DNA of 43,572 nt from Sphaerisporangium sp. (lineage in GTDB: Bacteria > Actinomycetota > Actinomycetes > Streptosporangiales > Streptosporangiaceae), in contig JAOPYI010000213.1 of assembly GCA_025964675.1 (NCBI GenBank), positions 1 to 43,572 on the forward strand, written 5' to 3'. Numbering within the stretch: the first letter of the stretch is position 1; each line of letters opens with the position of its first letter. A program made the position numbers and the translations under genes. A model generated the notes under the pieces. The model made no database searches and was not told where the DNA came from. It was given only the letters and a program-made list of their open reading frames with translations. This document shows, piece by piece, positions 8,470-17,428 of the stretch.

Positions 8470-9792
8470 TCACTGGTCACCTGTCGGCTGACCGTAGGGC
8501 GGGAGGCTTTCGGTGTGGAGCCATGACGTGAAGAAGGGGTCGAGAGGGGTGTCGGTGAAGCGGTTCGCCAGGCGGGTGAAGCGGTCCGTGGTGACGGCGC
8601 CGTGCTGGTAGGTGATGGTCCACTCGCGGAGCATGGCGAAGAAGGCGTCGTCGCCGAGCGTGCGCCGTAGGGCGTGCACGGTGAGGGCGCCGCGCTTGTA
8701 GACGCGGTCGTCGAAGAGCCGCCGCGCGCCGGGGTCGGCCAGCACGAAGTCCTGCGGCAGCCTCGCGAGCCTGCGGTGCCAGCGACCGGCGAGGGCGTCG
8801 GCGGTCTCGCCTCCCGAGGCCTCAGACCACAGCCACTCCGCGTAGGCGGCGAACCCTTCGTGCAGCCAGATCTCGCGCCAGCACTCCAGCGTCAGGCTGT
8901 TGCCGAACCACTGGTGCGCCAGCTCGTGGGCGACCAGTCGCTCTTCACCGCGCCGGCCGTCCACATGGTTCCTGCCGAAGACGGACATGCCCTGGGCCTC
9001 GACCGGGATCTCCATCTCGTCGTCGACGACGACCACGGTGTAGGACCCGAACGGGTAGGGGCCGAAACACTCGGTGAACAGGGCGATCATCTGCTCCTGC
9101 CGCGCGAAGTCGTGAAGGACCCGCGAGGCGAGCCTGGGTGGATGGAACAGCCGCTGCGGCACCGGGCCGGGCACGTCGGCCGACTGGTATCTCCCGATCT
9201 GCACGCTCGCCAGGTACGTCGCCATCGGTTCCGTCTCCTCGTACACCCAGGTGGTGGTGGACGCGGCACGTCGCTTTGAGACCAGGCGGCCGTTGGCGAT
9301 GACCTCGTACGGGGAGGCGGTGGTGACCGAGATCCGGTAGGTGGCCTTGTCGCCCGGCTGGTCATTGCACGGGAACCACGTCGGCGCCCCGGTCGGCTGG
9401 CTCGCGACGATCACGCCGTCGGTGAGCTGGTCCCAGCCCAGCCCACCCCAGCGGCTGGGCGCCGGCCGGGGGTTGCCTCCGTACCGGACATCGACGACGA
9501 ACAGCGTGCCTTCGTGCAGGGTGCGCACGGGAGTGACGCGCAGCTTGCCACCGTGACACGTGAAGCGGGCCGGCGCGCCGTCGACGAGCACCCCGGTGAC
9601 GCGCAGCGCGTCCAGATCGAGGGCGAACGAGCTCAGCGACCGCGTGGCGAACGCCGAGATCGTGGCGGAGCCCCGCAGCCGGTTGGCGCCGACCCGGTAG
9701 TCCAGCGACAGGTCATAGTGTTCGACCCAGTAGCCGTCGTTACCTCTTTCCGGAAAGTAGGAGTGGCGAGAGGCGCTTGGTGCCACGCTCAC
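8470..9792 (-). CDS. M1 family zinc metallopeptidase (short form)
   Basis: The 440-residue gluzincin aminopeptidase has zinc motif HELAHQW (His289, Glu290, His293) and third ligand Glu312 in LHEGFAAYAEW. An N-terminal beta-saddle domain (DLSLDYRVGANRLRG...) precedes it. The classical GAMEN exopeptidase motif is replaced by EAQGMSVFG, as in other short bacterial M1 enzymes. The ERAP-like C-terminal domain is missing. No signal peptide is visible. Start is GTG 9792. The gene begins 20 bp after the stop of the Pls-type synthetase on the same strand, so the two are very likely cotranscribed. M1-type zinc aminopeptidases have been linked to degradation of epsilon-poly-lysine in producers, from memory. 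A role in turnover of, or self-protection from, the synthetase product is inference. Confidence 0.88.
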   Translation of the reverse strand: MSVAPSASRHSYFPERGNDGYWVEHYDLSLDYRVGANRLRGSATISAFATRSLSSFALDLDALRVTGVLVDGAPARFTCHGGKLRVTPVRTLHEGTLFVVDVRYGGNPRPAPSRWGGLGWDQLTDGVIVASQPTGAPTWFPCNDQPGDKATYRISVTTASPYEVIANGRLVSKRRAASTTTWVYEETEPMATYLASVQIGRYQSADVPGPVPQRLFHPPRLASRVLHDFARQEQMIALFTECFGPYPFGSYTVVVVDDEMEIPVEAQGMSVFGRNHVDGRRGEERLVAHELAHQWFGNSLTLECWREIWLHEGFAAYAEWLWSEASGGETADALAGRWHRRLARLPQDFVLADPGARRLFDDRVYKRGALTVHALRRTLGDDAFFAMLREWTITYQHGAVTTDRFTRLANRFTDTPLDPFFTSWLHTESLPPYGQPTGDQ

Positions 9793-9812
9793 GAGCGGTC
9801 ATGCCTTCCGGA

Positions 9813-12800
9813 TCATTTCGACGAGGGCGGGGACCACGCCGCGATCGGGTTTCCGAACCAGCGGGTCCGCGGAGGCACGGACTCGCCGCGCATCACGAGG
9901 GACGCGGGCCCGACCGTGGTGTTCTCGCCGACTGTCGCCGCGGGAAGCACGACTCCGTGCGGGCCGAGCGTCGCTCCGTCCCGCAGTACGACCATATCGA
10001 TACTCATGACCCGATCGTGGAAGAGGTGGGTCTGCAACACGCAGCCCCGGTTGACGCTCGCGCCGTCGCCCAGGTGTACGAGGTCCGCCTCCGGCAGCCA
10101 GTAGGTGTCGCACCACACGCCGCGCCCGATGCTCGCCCCGAGCGACCGCAGCCACAGGTTGAGGGGAGCGGTCCCGAGCCAGGCCTCGGCGAACCACGGC
10201 GCGGCGAGCACCTCGACGAAGTTGTCGGCCAGCTCGTTGCGCCAGACGAAAGAGCTCCACAGCGGGCGATTTCCAGCGGCGATCTTGCCGAGAAGGGCCC
10301 ATTTGGCTGCTGTCGTGATGGCGGCTGCCAGCACTCCGGCACCGGCCAGCGTGACTCCCACGAGCAGGGCCGCGACCACGAAGCCGTACGAGGCCGCGAG
10401 GAACTCGAGGGTCGCGGCGACCAGCACGGCGACCGCTACGGTGAGCATCGCCGGGACGATCCGGCAGATCTCGACGGCGGCGCGGGCGGCCTTGAGCCGG
10501 CGTGGCGGATCGTAGGTGCGGCTCCTGTCGCCGCCCTCGGCCGTCCTGCGCAGCTCGACGGGAGGCATGCCGAGGTAGGACGACCCCGCCTTGGCCTTCT
10601 TCGGCGCGGCCGACAGCACGCCCACCAGGCCGTCCTTCGGCACCTTGCGGCCGGGAGCGGTCATGCCGGAGTTGCCGAGGAACGCACGCTTGCCGATGCG
10701 CACCTGGTCGACCCGCAGGCTGCCGTTGACCAGCTCGTACGGGGCGACCATCGTGTCGTCGGCGAGGAACGCGCCGTCGCCGACGGTGGTCATCGTGGGC
10801 AGCGCCAGCACCGTCGACAGCTCCACGTCGCGGCCGACCTTCATCCCGAGGGCGCGCAGCCACGCGGGGGTGAGGATGCTGGCGTACACCGGGAACAGCC
10901 AGACGCGGGCCGTCGCCATCAGGCGGCCGGTCGCCCACGCCTGCCATGCCGGGCGGCTGTGCACGGGATGCTGCCCGGGGTGAAGGCGGACGCCGAGCAG
11001 GCGCACGCAGACGAGGACGATCAGCGCGAAGGCGGCCAGCGACGTCACCGTGGCCGGCGCGACACCGTAGAGGGCGGCGGGCAGCGCCTCGCCCAGCGTG
11101 GCGGCGCCGCGTACGAACACCTCGAGCACGATGAGACCGCACAGCGCCGCCACCACCGGGATCAGGCTCAGGAACATCGCCGACAGCCCGTACACCGCTT
11201 CCCAGCGCCGGGATCGGGGTGGCCTGGCGGAGGGCCGGAAACGCCGGGCCTTGCCCTGGCGGACGGCCGGGGCGCCTGCCCAGCGCTCTCCCGAGGGCAC
11301 CGGACCGGCGACCACGGCCCCCGGGGCCACCTGGGCGTTCTTCCCGATCCGCGCGCCGGGGAGCAGGGTCGATCGAGCGCCGACCGTGGCCGCCGCGCCG
11401 ATGCGGATCTCGCCGACGCGCAGCAGGTCGCCGTCCAGCCAGTATCCGTGCAGGTCGACCTCGGGCTCGATCGCGGCGTTCTTGCCCAGCCTTAGCATCC
11501 CGGTGATCGGCGGCAGCGTGTGCAGGTCGGTGTTCTCGCCGATCTGCGCTCCGAGGGCCCGCGCGTAACGGGCGATCCACGGCGCGCCGGACAGCTGGGC
11601 CACCCCGAGCTGGGCGGCGAACTGCTCCGCGAACCACAACCGCAGGTGCGTGCCCCCGCCACGGGGGTAGGCCCCGGGTTTCAGGTCGCGCAGCAGCATG
11701 CGGGCGACGCCGGCCGCGATGCCTATCCGCCCCCAGGGTGAGATGAACAGCAGCCAGCCGGCCAGCACCCACCACCACGAGACGGCCGGGGCCCACGGGA
11801 ACGAGACGAGGTTGTTCAGCGTGGCCAGGCCGATGATCCAGCGCAGCCCGCCGACCGTGAGCAGCGGCACCATGAGCGCCGTCTGCGTCAGGGCGGCGCG
11901 ACGCGGCACAGGTCGCACCGTGCGATCCACGGTCGCGATCTCCGGCGCGTCCATGGCCGAAAGGCGGGCGGCGAGCGCTCCCAAGGTGGGGTGCTCGTAG
12001 ACGTCGCTGACCGAGGCGGCCGGGTACCGGGTGCGCAGGGCGGACACCAGCCTGGCCACCGCGAGGCTCGTGCCGCCCTGGGCGAAGAAGTCGGCGTCAC
12101 GGTCGCCGGCGCCGGCACCGAGGATGTCGGCCCACTGCCTCGCCACCCACCCCTCGGTGCCGGACAGCCCGGCGGTGCCGCCAGGTGCCACGCCGCTGGT
12201 CAGCGGCCACGGAAGGGCGTCGCGGTCGATCTTCCCGGAGGTACGCGTCGGCAGGACGTCCACGAGCGCGATCCTCGGGACCAGCGCGGCGGGCAGCGCC
12301 GCCGCGAGCCGCTCCCGGGCGGCGGCCTGGTCGAAGTCCTCGCTGGGGACGACGTAGCCGACGAGGAGCTGGTGCCCCGAGCCGGTGGTGCGGACGGCGG
12401 CGGCGGCTCCGATCACGCCCGGAAGGGACTGGATCGCGGCGTCGACCTCTCCGAGCTCGACGCGCCTGCCGCCGAGCTTCACCTGCTCGTCCGCGCGGCC
12501 GACGAAGACCAGGCCCTGCTCCTCCGCTCTCACCAGGTCGCCGCTGCGGTAGGCGCGTTCCCAGCCGAGGGACTCGAGGGGGGCGTACTTCTCCAGGTCC
12601 TTGCCGGGGTCGAGATACCGGGCGAGCCCGACCCCACCGATGACCAGCTGGCCGGTCCCGCCCATGGCGACGGGCTCGCCCCGCTCGTTCACGACGGCGA
12701 GATCCCAGCCGTCGAGCGGCAGGCCGATCCGCACCTGTCCCTGACCCGGCAGCGGGGCCGCGCAGGCGACGACGGTGGTTTCGGTCGGACCGTAGGTGTT

Positions 12801-13766
12801 CCACACCTCACGTCCCGGCACGGCCAGCCGCTCGGCGAGCTCGGGCGGGCACGCCTCTCCGCCGAAGATCAGCAGACGTACGTCGTCCAGGGTCTCCACC
12901 GGCCACAGCGCCGCCAGCGTCGGCACGGTCGACACCACGGTGACGCCCCTGTCCATCAGCCAGGGGCCGAGGTCCATGCCGGTCCGTACGAGCGCCCGGG
13001 GGGCGGCGACCAGGCAGGCGCCGTGCCGCCACGCCAGCCACATCTCCTCGCAGGAGGCGTCGAAAGCCACGGACAGACCCGCCAGGACGCGGTCACCGGG
13101 TCCGATCGGCTCCTCCGGCAGGAACAGGCGGGCCTCGGCGTCGACGAACGCCGCCGCGCTGCGATGGGTCACGGCGACGCCCTTCGGCCTCCCGGTGGAC
13201 CCCGACGTGAAGATGATCCAGGCATCGTCGTCCAGGCCGGGACGTCCGGAGAGGCCCTTGGAGACACCACGCACGGTGATCGAGTGGTCCTCGCCGACGA
13301 CCGCGAGGACGCCGGCCTCGGAGAAGACCAGCTCGGCCCGCTCGTCCGGATCGTCGGCGTCGACGGGGACGTACGCCGCGCCCGCGGTGAGCACGGCGAG
13401 GATCGCGACATAAAGACCTGCCGTGCCGGAGGGGACCCGCACGCCCACGCGGTCGCCGCGCCCGACCCCCACCTCCAGCAGCTCGCGCGCCAGGCGCTCA
13501 ACCTCGGTGCTCAGGCTTTCGTAGTCGAGACAGGTCAGCCCGTCGTCGAGCGCCGGCGTGCGCGGATGCCGCCGGGTCGTCTCGGCGAGGACGTCCAGCA
13601 ACGTCCGGGGTGCCGGAGCCGCCTGCCCGGACAGGAAGACGGCCGGCACGTGGATCATGTCCTGGCCGCCTGGCACGGGGTGGTGGCCGCCCCGGTCCAG
13701 CGGCTCCGCACCGGTCAGGGCGTGCGGTGAACGGCTCAGCTCGGTTTCTGCCGGAGTCGATGGCAA
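9813..13766 (-). CDS. Pls/PosA-type single-module nonribosomal peptide synthetase with membrane C-terminal region (poly-amino-acid synthetase candidate)
   Basis: The protein is 1317 residues, almost exactly the length of epsilon-poly-L-lysine synthetase (about 1319). Order: adenylation domain (about 45-530; A3 IIFTSGSTGRPKGVAVTH, A4 VAFDASCEEMWLAW, A5 NTYGPTETTV, A7 YRSGDLV, A10 RTSGKIDR), then a carrier domain with phosphopantetheine Ser567 in FFAQGGTSLAVAR. A long C-terminal region (about 630-1317) alternates hydrophobic helices with hexapeptide-repeat-like beta-helix segments (IGKNAQVAPGAVVAG; VHLGDGASVNRGC). There is no canonical condensation or thioesterase domain. In Pls this layout iteratively joins one amino acid into a cationic homopolymer. 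Start is TTG 13766 with GGGGAGAG just upstream; an ATG at codon 36 is an alternative. The monomer cannot be read safely by eye. The M1 peptidase follows after 20 bp. Confidence 0.92.
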   Translation of the reverse strand: MPSTPAETELSRSPHALTGAEPLDRGGHHPVPGGQDMIHVPAVFLSGQAAPAPRTLLDVLAETTRRHPRTPALDDGLTCLDYESLSTEVERLARELLEVGVGRGDRVGVRVPSGTAGLYVAILAVLTAGAAYVPVDADDPDERAELVFSEAGVLAVVGEDHSITVRGVSKGLSGRPGLDDDAWIIFTSGSTGRPKGVAVTHRSAAAFVDAEARLFLPEEPIGPGDRVLAGLSVAFDASCEEMWLAWRHGACLVAAPRALVRTGMDLGPWLMDRGVTVVSTVPTLAALWPVETLDDVRLLIFGGEACPPELAERLAVPGREVWNTYGPTETTVVACAAPLPGQGQVRIGLPLDGWDLAVVNERGEPVAMGGTGQLVIGGVGLARYLDPGKDLEKYAPLESLGWERAYRSGDLVRAEEQGLVFVGRADEQVKLGGRRVELGEVDAAIQSLPGVIGAAAAVRTTGSGHQLLVGYVVPSEDFDQAAARERLAAALPAALVPRIALVDVLPTRTSGKIDRDALPWPLTSGVAPGGTAGLSGTEGWVARQWADILGAGAGDRDADFFAQGGTSLAVARLVSALRTRYPAASVSDVYEHPTLGALAARLSAMDAPEIATVDRTVRPVPRRAALTQTALMVPLLTVGGLRWIIGLATLNNLVSFPWAPAVSWWWVLAGWLLFISPWGRIGIAAGVARMLLRDLKPGAYPRGGGTHLRLWFAEQFAAQLGVAQLSGAPWIARYARALGAQIGENTDLHTLPPITGMLRLGKNAAIEPEVDLHGYWLDGDLLRVGEIRIGAAATVGARSTLLPGARIGKNAQVAPGAVVAGPVPSGERWAGAPAVRQGKARRFRPSARPPRSRRWEAVYGLSAMFLSLIPVVAALCGLIVLEVFVRGAATLGEALPAALYGVAPATVTSLAAFALIVLVCVRLLGVRLHPGQHPVHSRPAWQAWATGRLMATARVWLFPVYASILTPAWLRALGMKVGRDVELSTVLALPTMTTVGDGAFLADDTMVAPYELVNGSLRVDQVRIGKRAFLGNSGMTAPGRKVPKDGLVGVLSAAPKKAKAGSSYLGMPPVELRRTAEGGDRSRTYDPPRRLKAARAAVEICRIVPAMLTVAVAVLVAATLEFLAASYGFVVAALLVGVTLAGAGVLAAAITTAAKWALLGKIAAGNRPLWSSFVWRNELADNFVEVLAAPWFAEAWLGTAPLNLWLRSLGASIGRGVWCDTYWLPEADLVHLGDGASVNRGCVLQTHLFHDRVMSIDMVVLRDGATLGPHGVVLPAATVGENTTVGPASLVMRGESVPPRTRWFGNPIAAWSPPSSK

Positions 13767-13975
13767 ATTCTCTCCCCTGGGTGCCCGGACCGCCGTCCTG
13801 GGTCTTCGTCGCGGGCGTCAGGAGATCCGGCATCACGCGGATCGCCGTGCTCCGGCTCCGAACCGGCCCGACGTGACGCCGTGGGCATCGCACGAGCTTA
13901 AACCCTCGGTGTCTCCCGGCCTATTCCCGGCCACCTCCCGTACATCCACGCGAAACCTCCCGGCCCCGGCGCCGG

Positions 13976-15295
13976 TCAGGGTGCCTCGATGCCGCCGTCG
14001 GGCCGCCGGACCGTGGCCGCCCAGCGCTCGAAAAGGTGGGTGACCGGCGGGTATGACGCCGCCGCGACCTCGTCGATGTCGATGCCCCAGCCGGGGGAGT
14101 CGCTGGGATAGAGGTAGCCGTCGCGCGGGACGAGGGTGCCGGGGAACACCTCGCGTACGGCCTCGCCGTACAGGTGTCCCTCCTGGATGCCGAACGCCGG
14201 AGTGGTCACGTCGAGTGCCACGTTCGCCGCCGCCCCGACGGGCGAGACGTCGCCTGGGGCGTGCCAGGCGGTGCCGACGCCCGTCAGCTCGCACAGGGCG
14301 ACGAGCTTGCGGGCGGGGGTGAGCCCGCCGACCGCCGACACGTGCAGGCGCAGCAGGTCGACGCCGCCTCCTGTGACCAGCCGGGCCGCGTCGGCGACCG
14401 AGGCGACCTGCTCGCCGACCGCCAGAGGCATCGGGGCGGCCGCCCGGACCTCCGGCAGCCGGTCGTACAGCTCCAGCGGGATCGGGTCCTCCAGGAAGAA
14501 CAGCCGGAACGGCTCCAGCGCGCGCACCAGGCCGACGGCTTGCTTGACCGTGAGCCGGTGGTGCACGTCGTGCAGCAGATGCGCCTCCTCGCCCAGCTCG
14601 GCCCGGGCGCGGGCGAAAAGCTCAGGCGTGGTGCGAAGGTAGTGCTGCACGTCCCAGCCGTCGGGGTTCGGGTGGCCGGGGTAAGCACCGCCCGTCCCAG
14701 GCGCGCCGTAGCTGCCGAGGCCCGGCTGCCCCACCTGCAGCCGGACGTGCCGGTACCCGGCGGCGAGGATCTCGCGTGCCCTGTCGAGCGTCTCGGAGAT
14801 CGACGCGCCGCCGGCGTGCAGGTAGAGCGCGGCGGCGGACCGCACCCGGCCGCCGAGCAGCTCGTACACGGGCATGCCCGCCCGCTTGCCGGCGATGTCC
14901 CACAGCGCCTGGTCCACACCCGACAGCGCGCTGTTGAGCACCGGGCCACCCCGCCAGTACGAGGAGAGGTGCACCATGCGGGTGATGTCCTCGATGTCGG
15001 CCGGGTGGCGGCCGATGAGCATGGGCGCCACATGCCGCTCGACGGTGGTGACGACGGCGTGGAAGCGCTGGGTGAAGGTCGCGCAGCCGAGGCCGTACAG
15101 TCCGGGGTCGTTGGTGTCGACCCGCACCACTACCAGCGGGATCCCGTCGGGCGCGGTCACGATCGGCCGCACGCCGGTGATGCGCAGCGCGTCGCGCGCC
15201 GGCCACGGCGCCTGCGTCTGCGGGAACTCGTCGCCGGTCAGCGGATCGGAGTCGCGGATCAACGGTTCACCACCTGAACGGGTCGCGGGTTCCAC
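13976..15295 (-). CDS. Enolase-superfamily sugar acid dehydratase (mannonate dehydratase / RspA-like, ManD family)
   Basis: The 439-residue homolog belongs to the bifunctional D-mannonate/D-altronate dehydratase group, which dehydrates sugar acids to 2-keto-3-deoxy acids using Mg2+. An enolase N-terminal lid (about 38-150) precedes a TIM barrel. Visible metal and catalytic segments are LLHDVHHRL, FFLEDPIP, VGEQVAS and AWHAPGDVSPVG. The conserved tail PGWGIDIDE is also family-typical. The start is GTG 15293-15295, supported by AAGGAG 6 bp upstream. The first ~35 residues look like an unconserved extension. It is on the same strand as the synthetase but separated by about 209 bp, so probably an independent unit. 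Many ManD relatives have low activity, so the true substrate is open. Confidence 0.85.
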   Translation of the reverse strand: MEPATRSGGEPLIRDSDPLTGDEFPQTQAPWPARDALRITGVRPIVTAPDGIPLVVVRVDTNDPGLYGLGCATFTQRFHAVVTTVERHVAPMLIGRHPADIEDITRMVHLSSYWRGGPVLNSALSGVDQALWDIAGKRAGMPVYELLGGRVRSAAALYLHAGGASISETLDRAREILAAGYRHVRLQVGQPGLGSYGAPGTGGAYPGHPNPDGWDVQHYLRTTPELFARARAELGEEAHLLHDVHHRLTVKQAVGLVRALEPFRLFFLEDPIPLELYDRLPEVRAAAPMPLAVGEQVASVADAARLVTGGGVDLLRLHVSAVGGLTPARKLVALCELTGVGTAWHAPGDVSPVGAAANVALDVTTPAFGIQEGHLYGEAVREVFPGTLVPRDGYLYPSDSPGWGIDIDEVAAASYPPVTHLFERWAATVRRPDGGIEAP

Positions 15296-15335
15296 ACGAG
15301 TCTCCTTCGGTCTTCGACGGCACCTGCTGCCGGGG

Positions 15336-15480
15336 TCACGCCAGTCGCGCGGCCATGAACTCCAGCTTGTCAGGGTTGGTTACCGCGTTCACGGCGGTGA
15401 CCCCGGCCGGCGGAGATCTCCATCCTCATGTTCCCCGGGCTGCCGGCTGGGATGAACGCCGGTCTTCCGGCGGATCGAAC
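15336..15480 (-). pseudogene. Remnant of the C-terminal tail of an ECF sigma factor (SnoaL-like, ECF41 type)
   Basis: In the gap upstream of the dehydratase the minus strand encodes GVTAVNAVTNPDKLEFMAAR and then a stop at 15336. The NPDKL motif is a hallmark of the C-terminal SnoaL-like extension of ECF41-type sigma factors. A second frame just upstream reads PAFIPAGSPGNMRMEISAGR and joins it with a shift of one base. Nothing of the sigma-2/sigma-4 domains remains. I read it as the scar of a deleted sigma gene; the family assignment rests on one short motif. Confidence 0.4.
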
Positions 15481-15582
15481 AGCGGCGATACGATAGCGAT
15501 GATCACTGTCGATGTCTCGGACGGCCCCCCTCGCCGGCCGTGTGCGGGCTACTCATCGGGAAGCGGGTGGCTGGTGGGGTCG

Positions 15583-16908
15583 ATGGACGTCCGGCAGGCC
15601 GACCTGGTTGCCGAGGAGCGGCGGATGGCCTCCGTACACCGGTACGCGGTCCTGGACACCCCGCCCGACGGCGCGTTCGACAGGGTGGTCGCACTGGCCG
15701 CCCTGGTGTTCGACGTGCCGGTCGCCACGGTCTCCATCGTCGACTCCGACCGGATCTGGTTCAAAGCCCAGCACGGCCTGCCCGACGGGATCGGCCAGGT
15801 CGACCGTGATCCGGGCTTGTGGGCCTCGGCGATCACGAGGGACGGGCCGTACGTGGTGCCGGACGCGCTGCTGGATCCTCGGGCGTCGGGGAACCCGCTG
15901 GTGCGCGCGCTGGGAGTGCGGTTCTACGCCGCGGCGCCGATCGTCACCGCCGACGGGCACCGGCTGGGCACGATCGACATCATCGACGTGCGGCCCCGTG
16001 AGCTGACGGCCAAGCAGCGGACGATGCTCACCGAGCTGGCGGCCATGGTCATGGAGCAGCTGGAGCTGCGCCTGCAGACGATCACCGCGGTGCGCGCCGA
16101 GCGGAAGCTGCGCCGGACCGCCGAGATCGAGCAGAGGCGCCTGCAGACCCTGGCGACCACCTTGCAGCGCACCCTGGTGCCCTCGGCGCTGCCGGACGTG
16201 CCAGGCCTGGAGCTGGCCGCGCTTTACCACACGGCCTCGGCCGACCTGGTGGGCGGCGACTTCTACGACATATTCCACCTCGCGGATGGCCGGTGGGCGT
16301 TCTTCCTCGGCGATGTGTGCGGCAAGGGCGCCGAGGCGGCGGCCATGACCTCGCTGGTGCGCTACACCCTGCGCGCCGCCGCTCACGCCGACCCCGACCC
16401 GATCGGGGTGCTCCAGAGCCTGAACGCCGCCCTGCTGCACGAATACAGCCCCGCCTACCCGTTCTACTGCACCGTCCTGTTCGGCGTCCTGACCGTCTCC
16501 GCCCCCGGCGTCGAGCCGGCGGCGGTGGAGGTGACGCTGGCGGGCGGCGGTCACCCGCCGGCCCTGACCGTCCGCGCTTCGGGTACGGTCGAGCAGGTGA
16601 GGCCGGTCGGCGGGCTGCTGGTCGGGCTGATGGACAATCCCAATTTCGCCACGGCGCGGGTCCGCCTGGCTCCCGGTGACGGCCTGCTGCTGTACACCGA
16701 CGGGCTGACCGAGGCCCGCACTCCTGGTGGTCATCTGTTCGGCGACGAGCGCCTGCTGGACCTGGCCGCTACGCTGGCCGGAGCCCGCGCTCCCGACATG
16801 GCCGACGCCATCATGAGGGTCCTGACCGGTTTTGGGCCCGGTCTGACCGACGACACCGCCGTTCTCGCTCTGACCCTCCCGCTCCCATCGCCAAAGGTGT
16901 CATCGTGA
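15583..16908 (+). CDS. GAF-domain PP2C-type (SpoIIE/RsbU-like) serine phosphatase
   Basis: The 441-residue protein has an N-terminal GAF sensor (about 20-155; AVLDTPPDGAFDRVVALA, VSIVDSDRIWFKAQHGL), a short coiled linker (RAERKLRRTAEIEQRRLQ) and a PP2C/SpoIIE phosphatase domain. The metal-binding Asp motifs are GGDFYDIF, FFLGDVCGKG, LLYTDGLTEAR and LTDDTAVLAL. In partner-switching systems such enzymes dephosphorylate a STAS antagonist; the STAS gene here starts inside this gene's stop codon (4-bp overlap). Start ATG 15583 is chosen because the conserved GAF N-terminus begins there and GGTGGGG precedes it; ATG 15499 is an in-frame alternative adding 28 residues. The signal sensed by GAF is unknown. 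Confidence 0.88.
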   Translation: MDVRQADLVAEERRMASVHRYAVLDTPPDGAFDRVVALAALVFDVPVATVSIVDSDRIWFKAQHGLPDGIGQVDRDPGLWASAITRDGPYVVPDALLDPRASGNPLVRALGVRFYAAAPIVTADGHRLGTIDIIDVRPRELTAKQRTMLTELAAMVMEQLELRLQTITAVRAERKLRRTAEIEQRRLQTLATTLQRTLVPSALPDVPGLELAALYHTASADLVGGDFYDIFHLADGRWAFFLGDVCGKGAEAAAMTSLVRYTLRAAAHADPDPIGVLQSLNAALLHEYSPAYPFYCTVLFGVLTVSAPGVEPAAVEVTLAGGGHPPALTVRASGTVEQVRPVGGLLVGLMDNPNFATARVRLAPGDGLLLYTDGLTEARTPGGHLFGDERLLDLAATLAGARAPDMADAIMRVLTGFGPGLTDDTAVLALTLPLPSPKVSS

Positions 16909-17309
16909 CCGCTGCCGTCCACCTCGACCCGCACCCCGACGACACGCTGCCGCAGACCCTCGTCATCGCCCTGAGCGGTGAGCTCGACTACACCAACGCC
17001 GAGGAGCTGCGGGCGCGGATCCTGGCCTTGCTGACCGCCGAACAGAGCTGCCTGGTCCTGGATCTGGCCGATCTGACGTTCTGCGACTCCACCGGTATAA
17101 GGATCTTCCTGGCCCTGCGCACCGTGATCATCGATCGCGGCGGCGTGGTGTCCCTGACCGACCTGCATCCCCGCCTGGACAGGGTCTTTCAGATGACCGG
17201 GCTGGTGCACTTCTTCGCCGTGCAGCCCACACGTGCCGACGCCCTGGCCGTACTCCGCGCCCACCCGCCCGGTGCGGCCGCGCGGCCGCGCTTGCCCGCC
17301 GATGGTTAA
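16905..17309 (+). CDS. STAS-domain anti-sigma factor antagonist
   Basis: The 134-residue SpoIIAA/RsbV-like protein has an ALSGELDYTNAEELR strand/helix and the phosphorylation loop DLTFCDSTGIRIFL, in which Ser is the expected phospho-acceptor. GTG 16905 overlaps the phosphatase stop by 4 bp, indicating translational coupling. It would bind the HATPase anti-sigma factor when unphosphorylated. The C-terminal 20 residues (Pro/Ala/Arg) are not conserved in the family. Confidence 0.88.
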   Translation: MTAAVHLDPHPDDTLPQTLVIALSGELDYTNAEELRARILALLTAEQSCLVLDLADLTFCDSTGIRIFLALRTVIIDRGGVVSLTDLHPRLDRVFQMTGLVHFFAVQPTRADALAVLRAHPPGAAARPRLPADG

Positions 17310-17428
17310 GGACACCTGAGGGGGTAGTGACCACGAAGCAGCTCCTCAGCAACCGTCCTCATTCTGGCAGGCGAGTCGGTGGCCCCCCGGTGAGATCCAG
17401 ATACGGCACTCATCCCTAGGGGATATGC

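Noticed and set aside
9777-13730. Long plus-strand open frames opposite the Pls-type synthetase
   Set aside because: Low-complexity antisense frames mirroring codon bias of the real gene.
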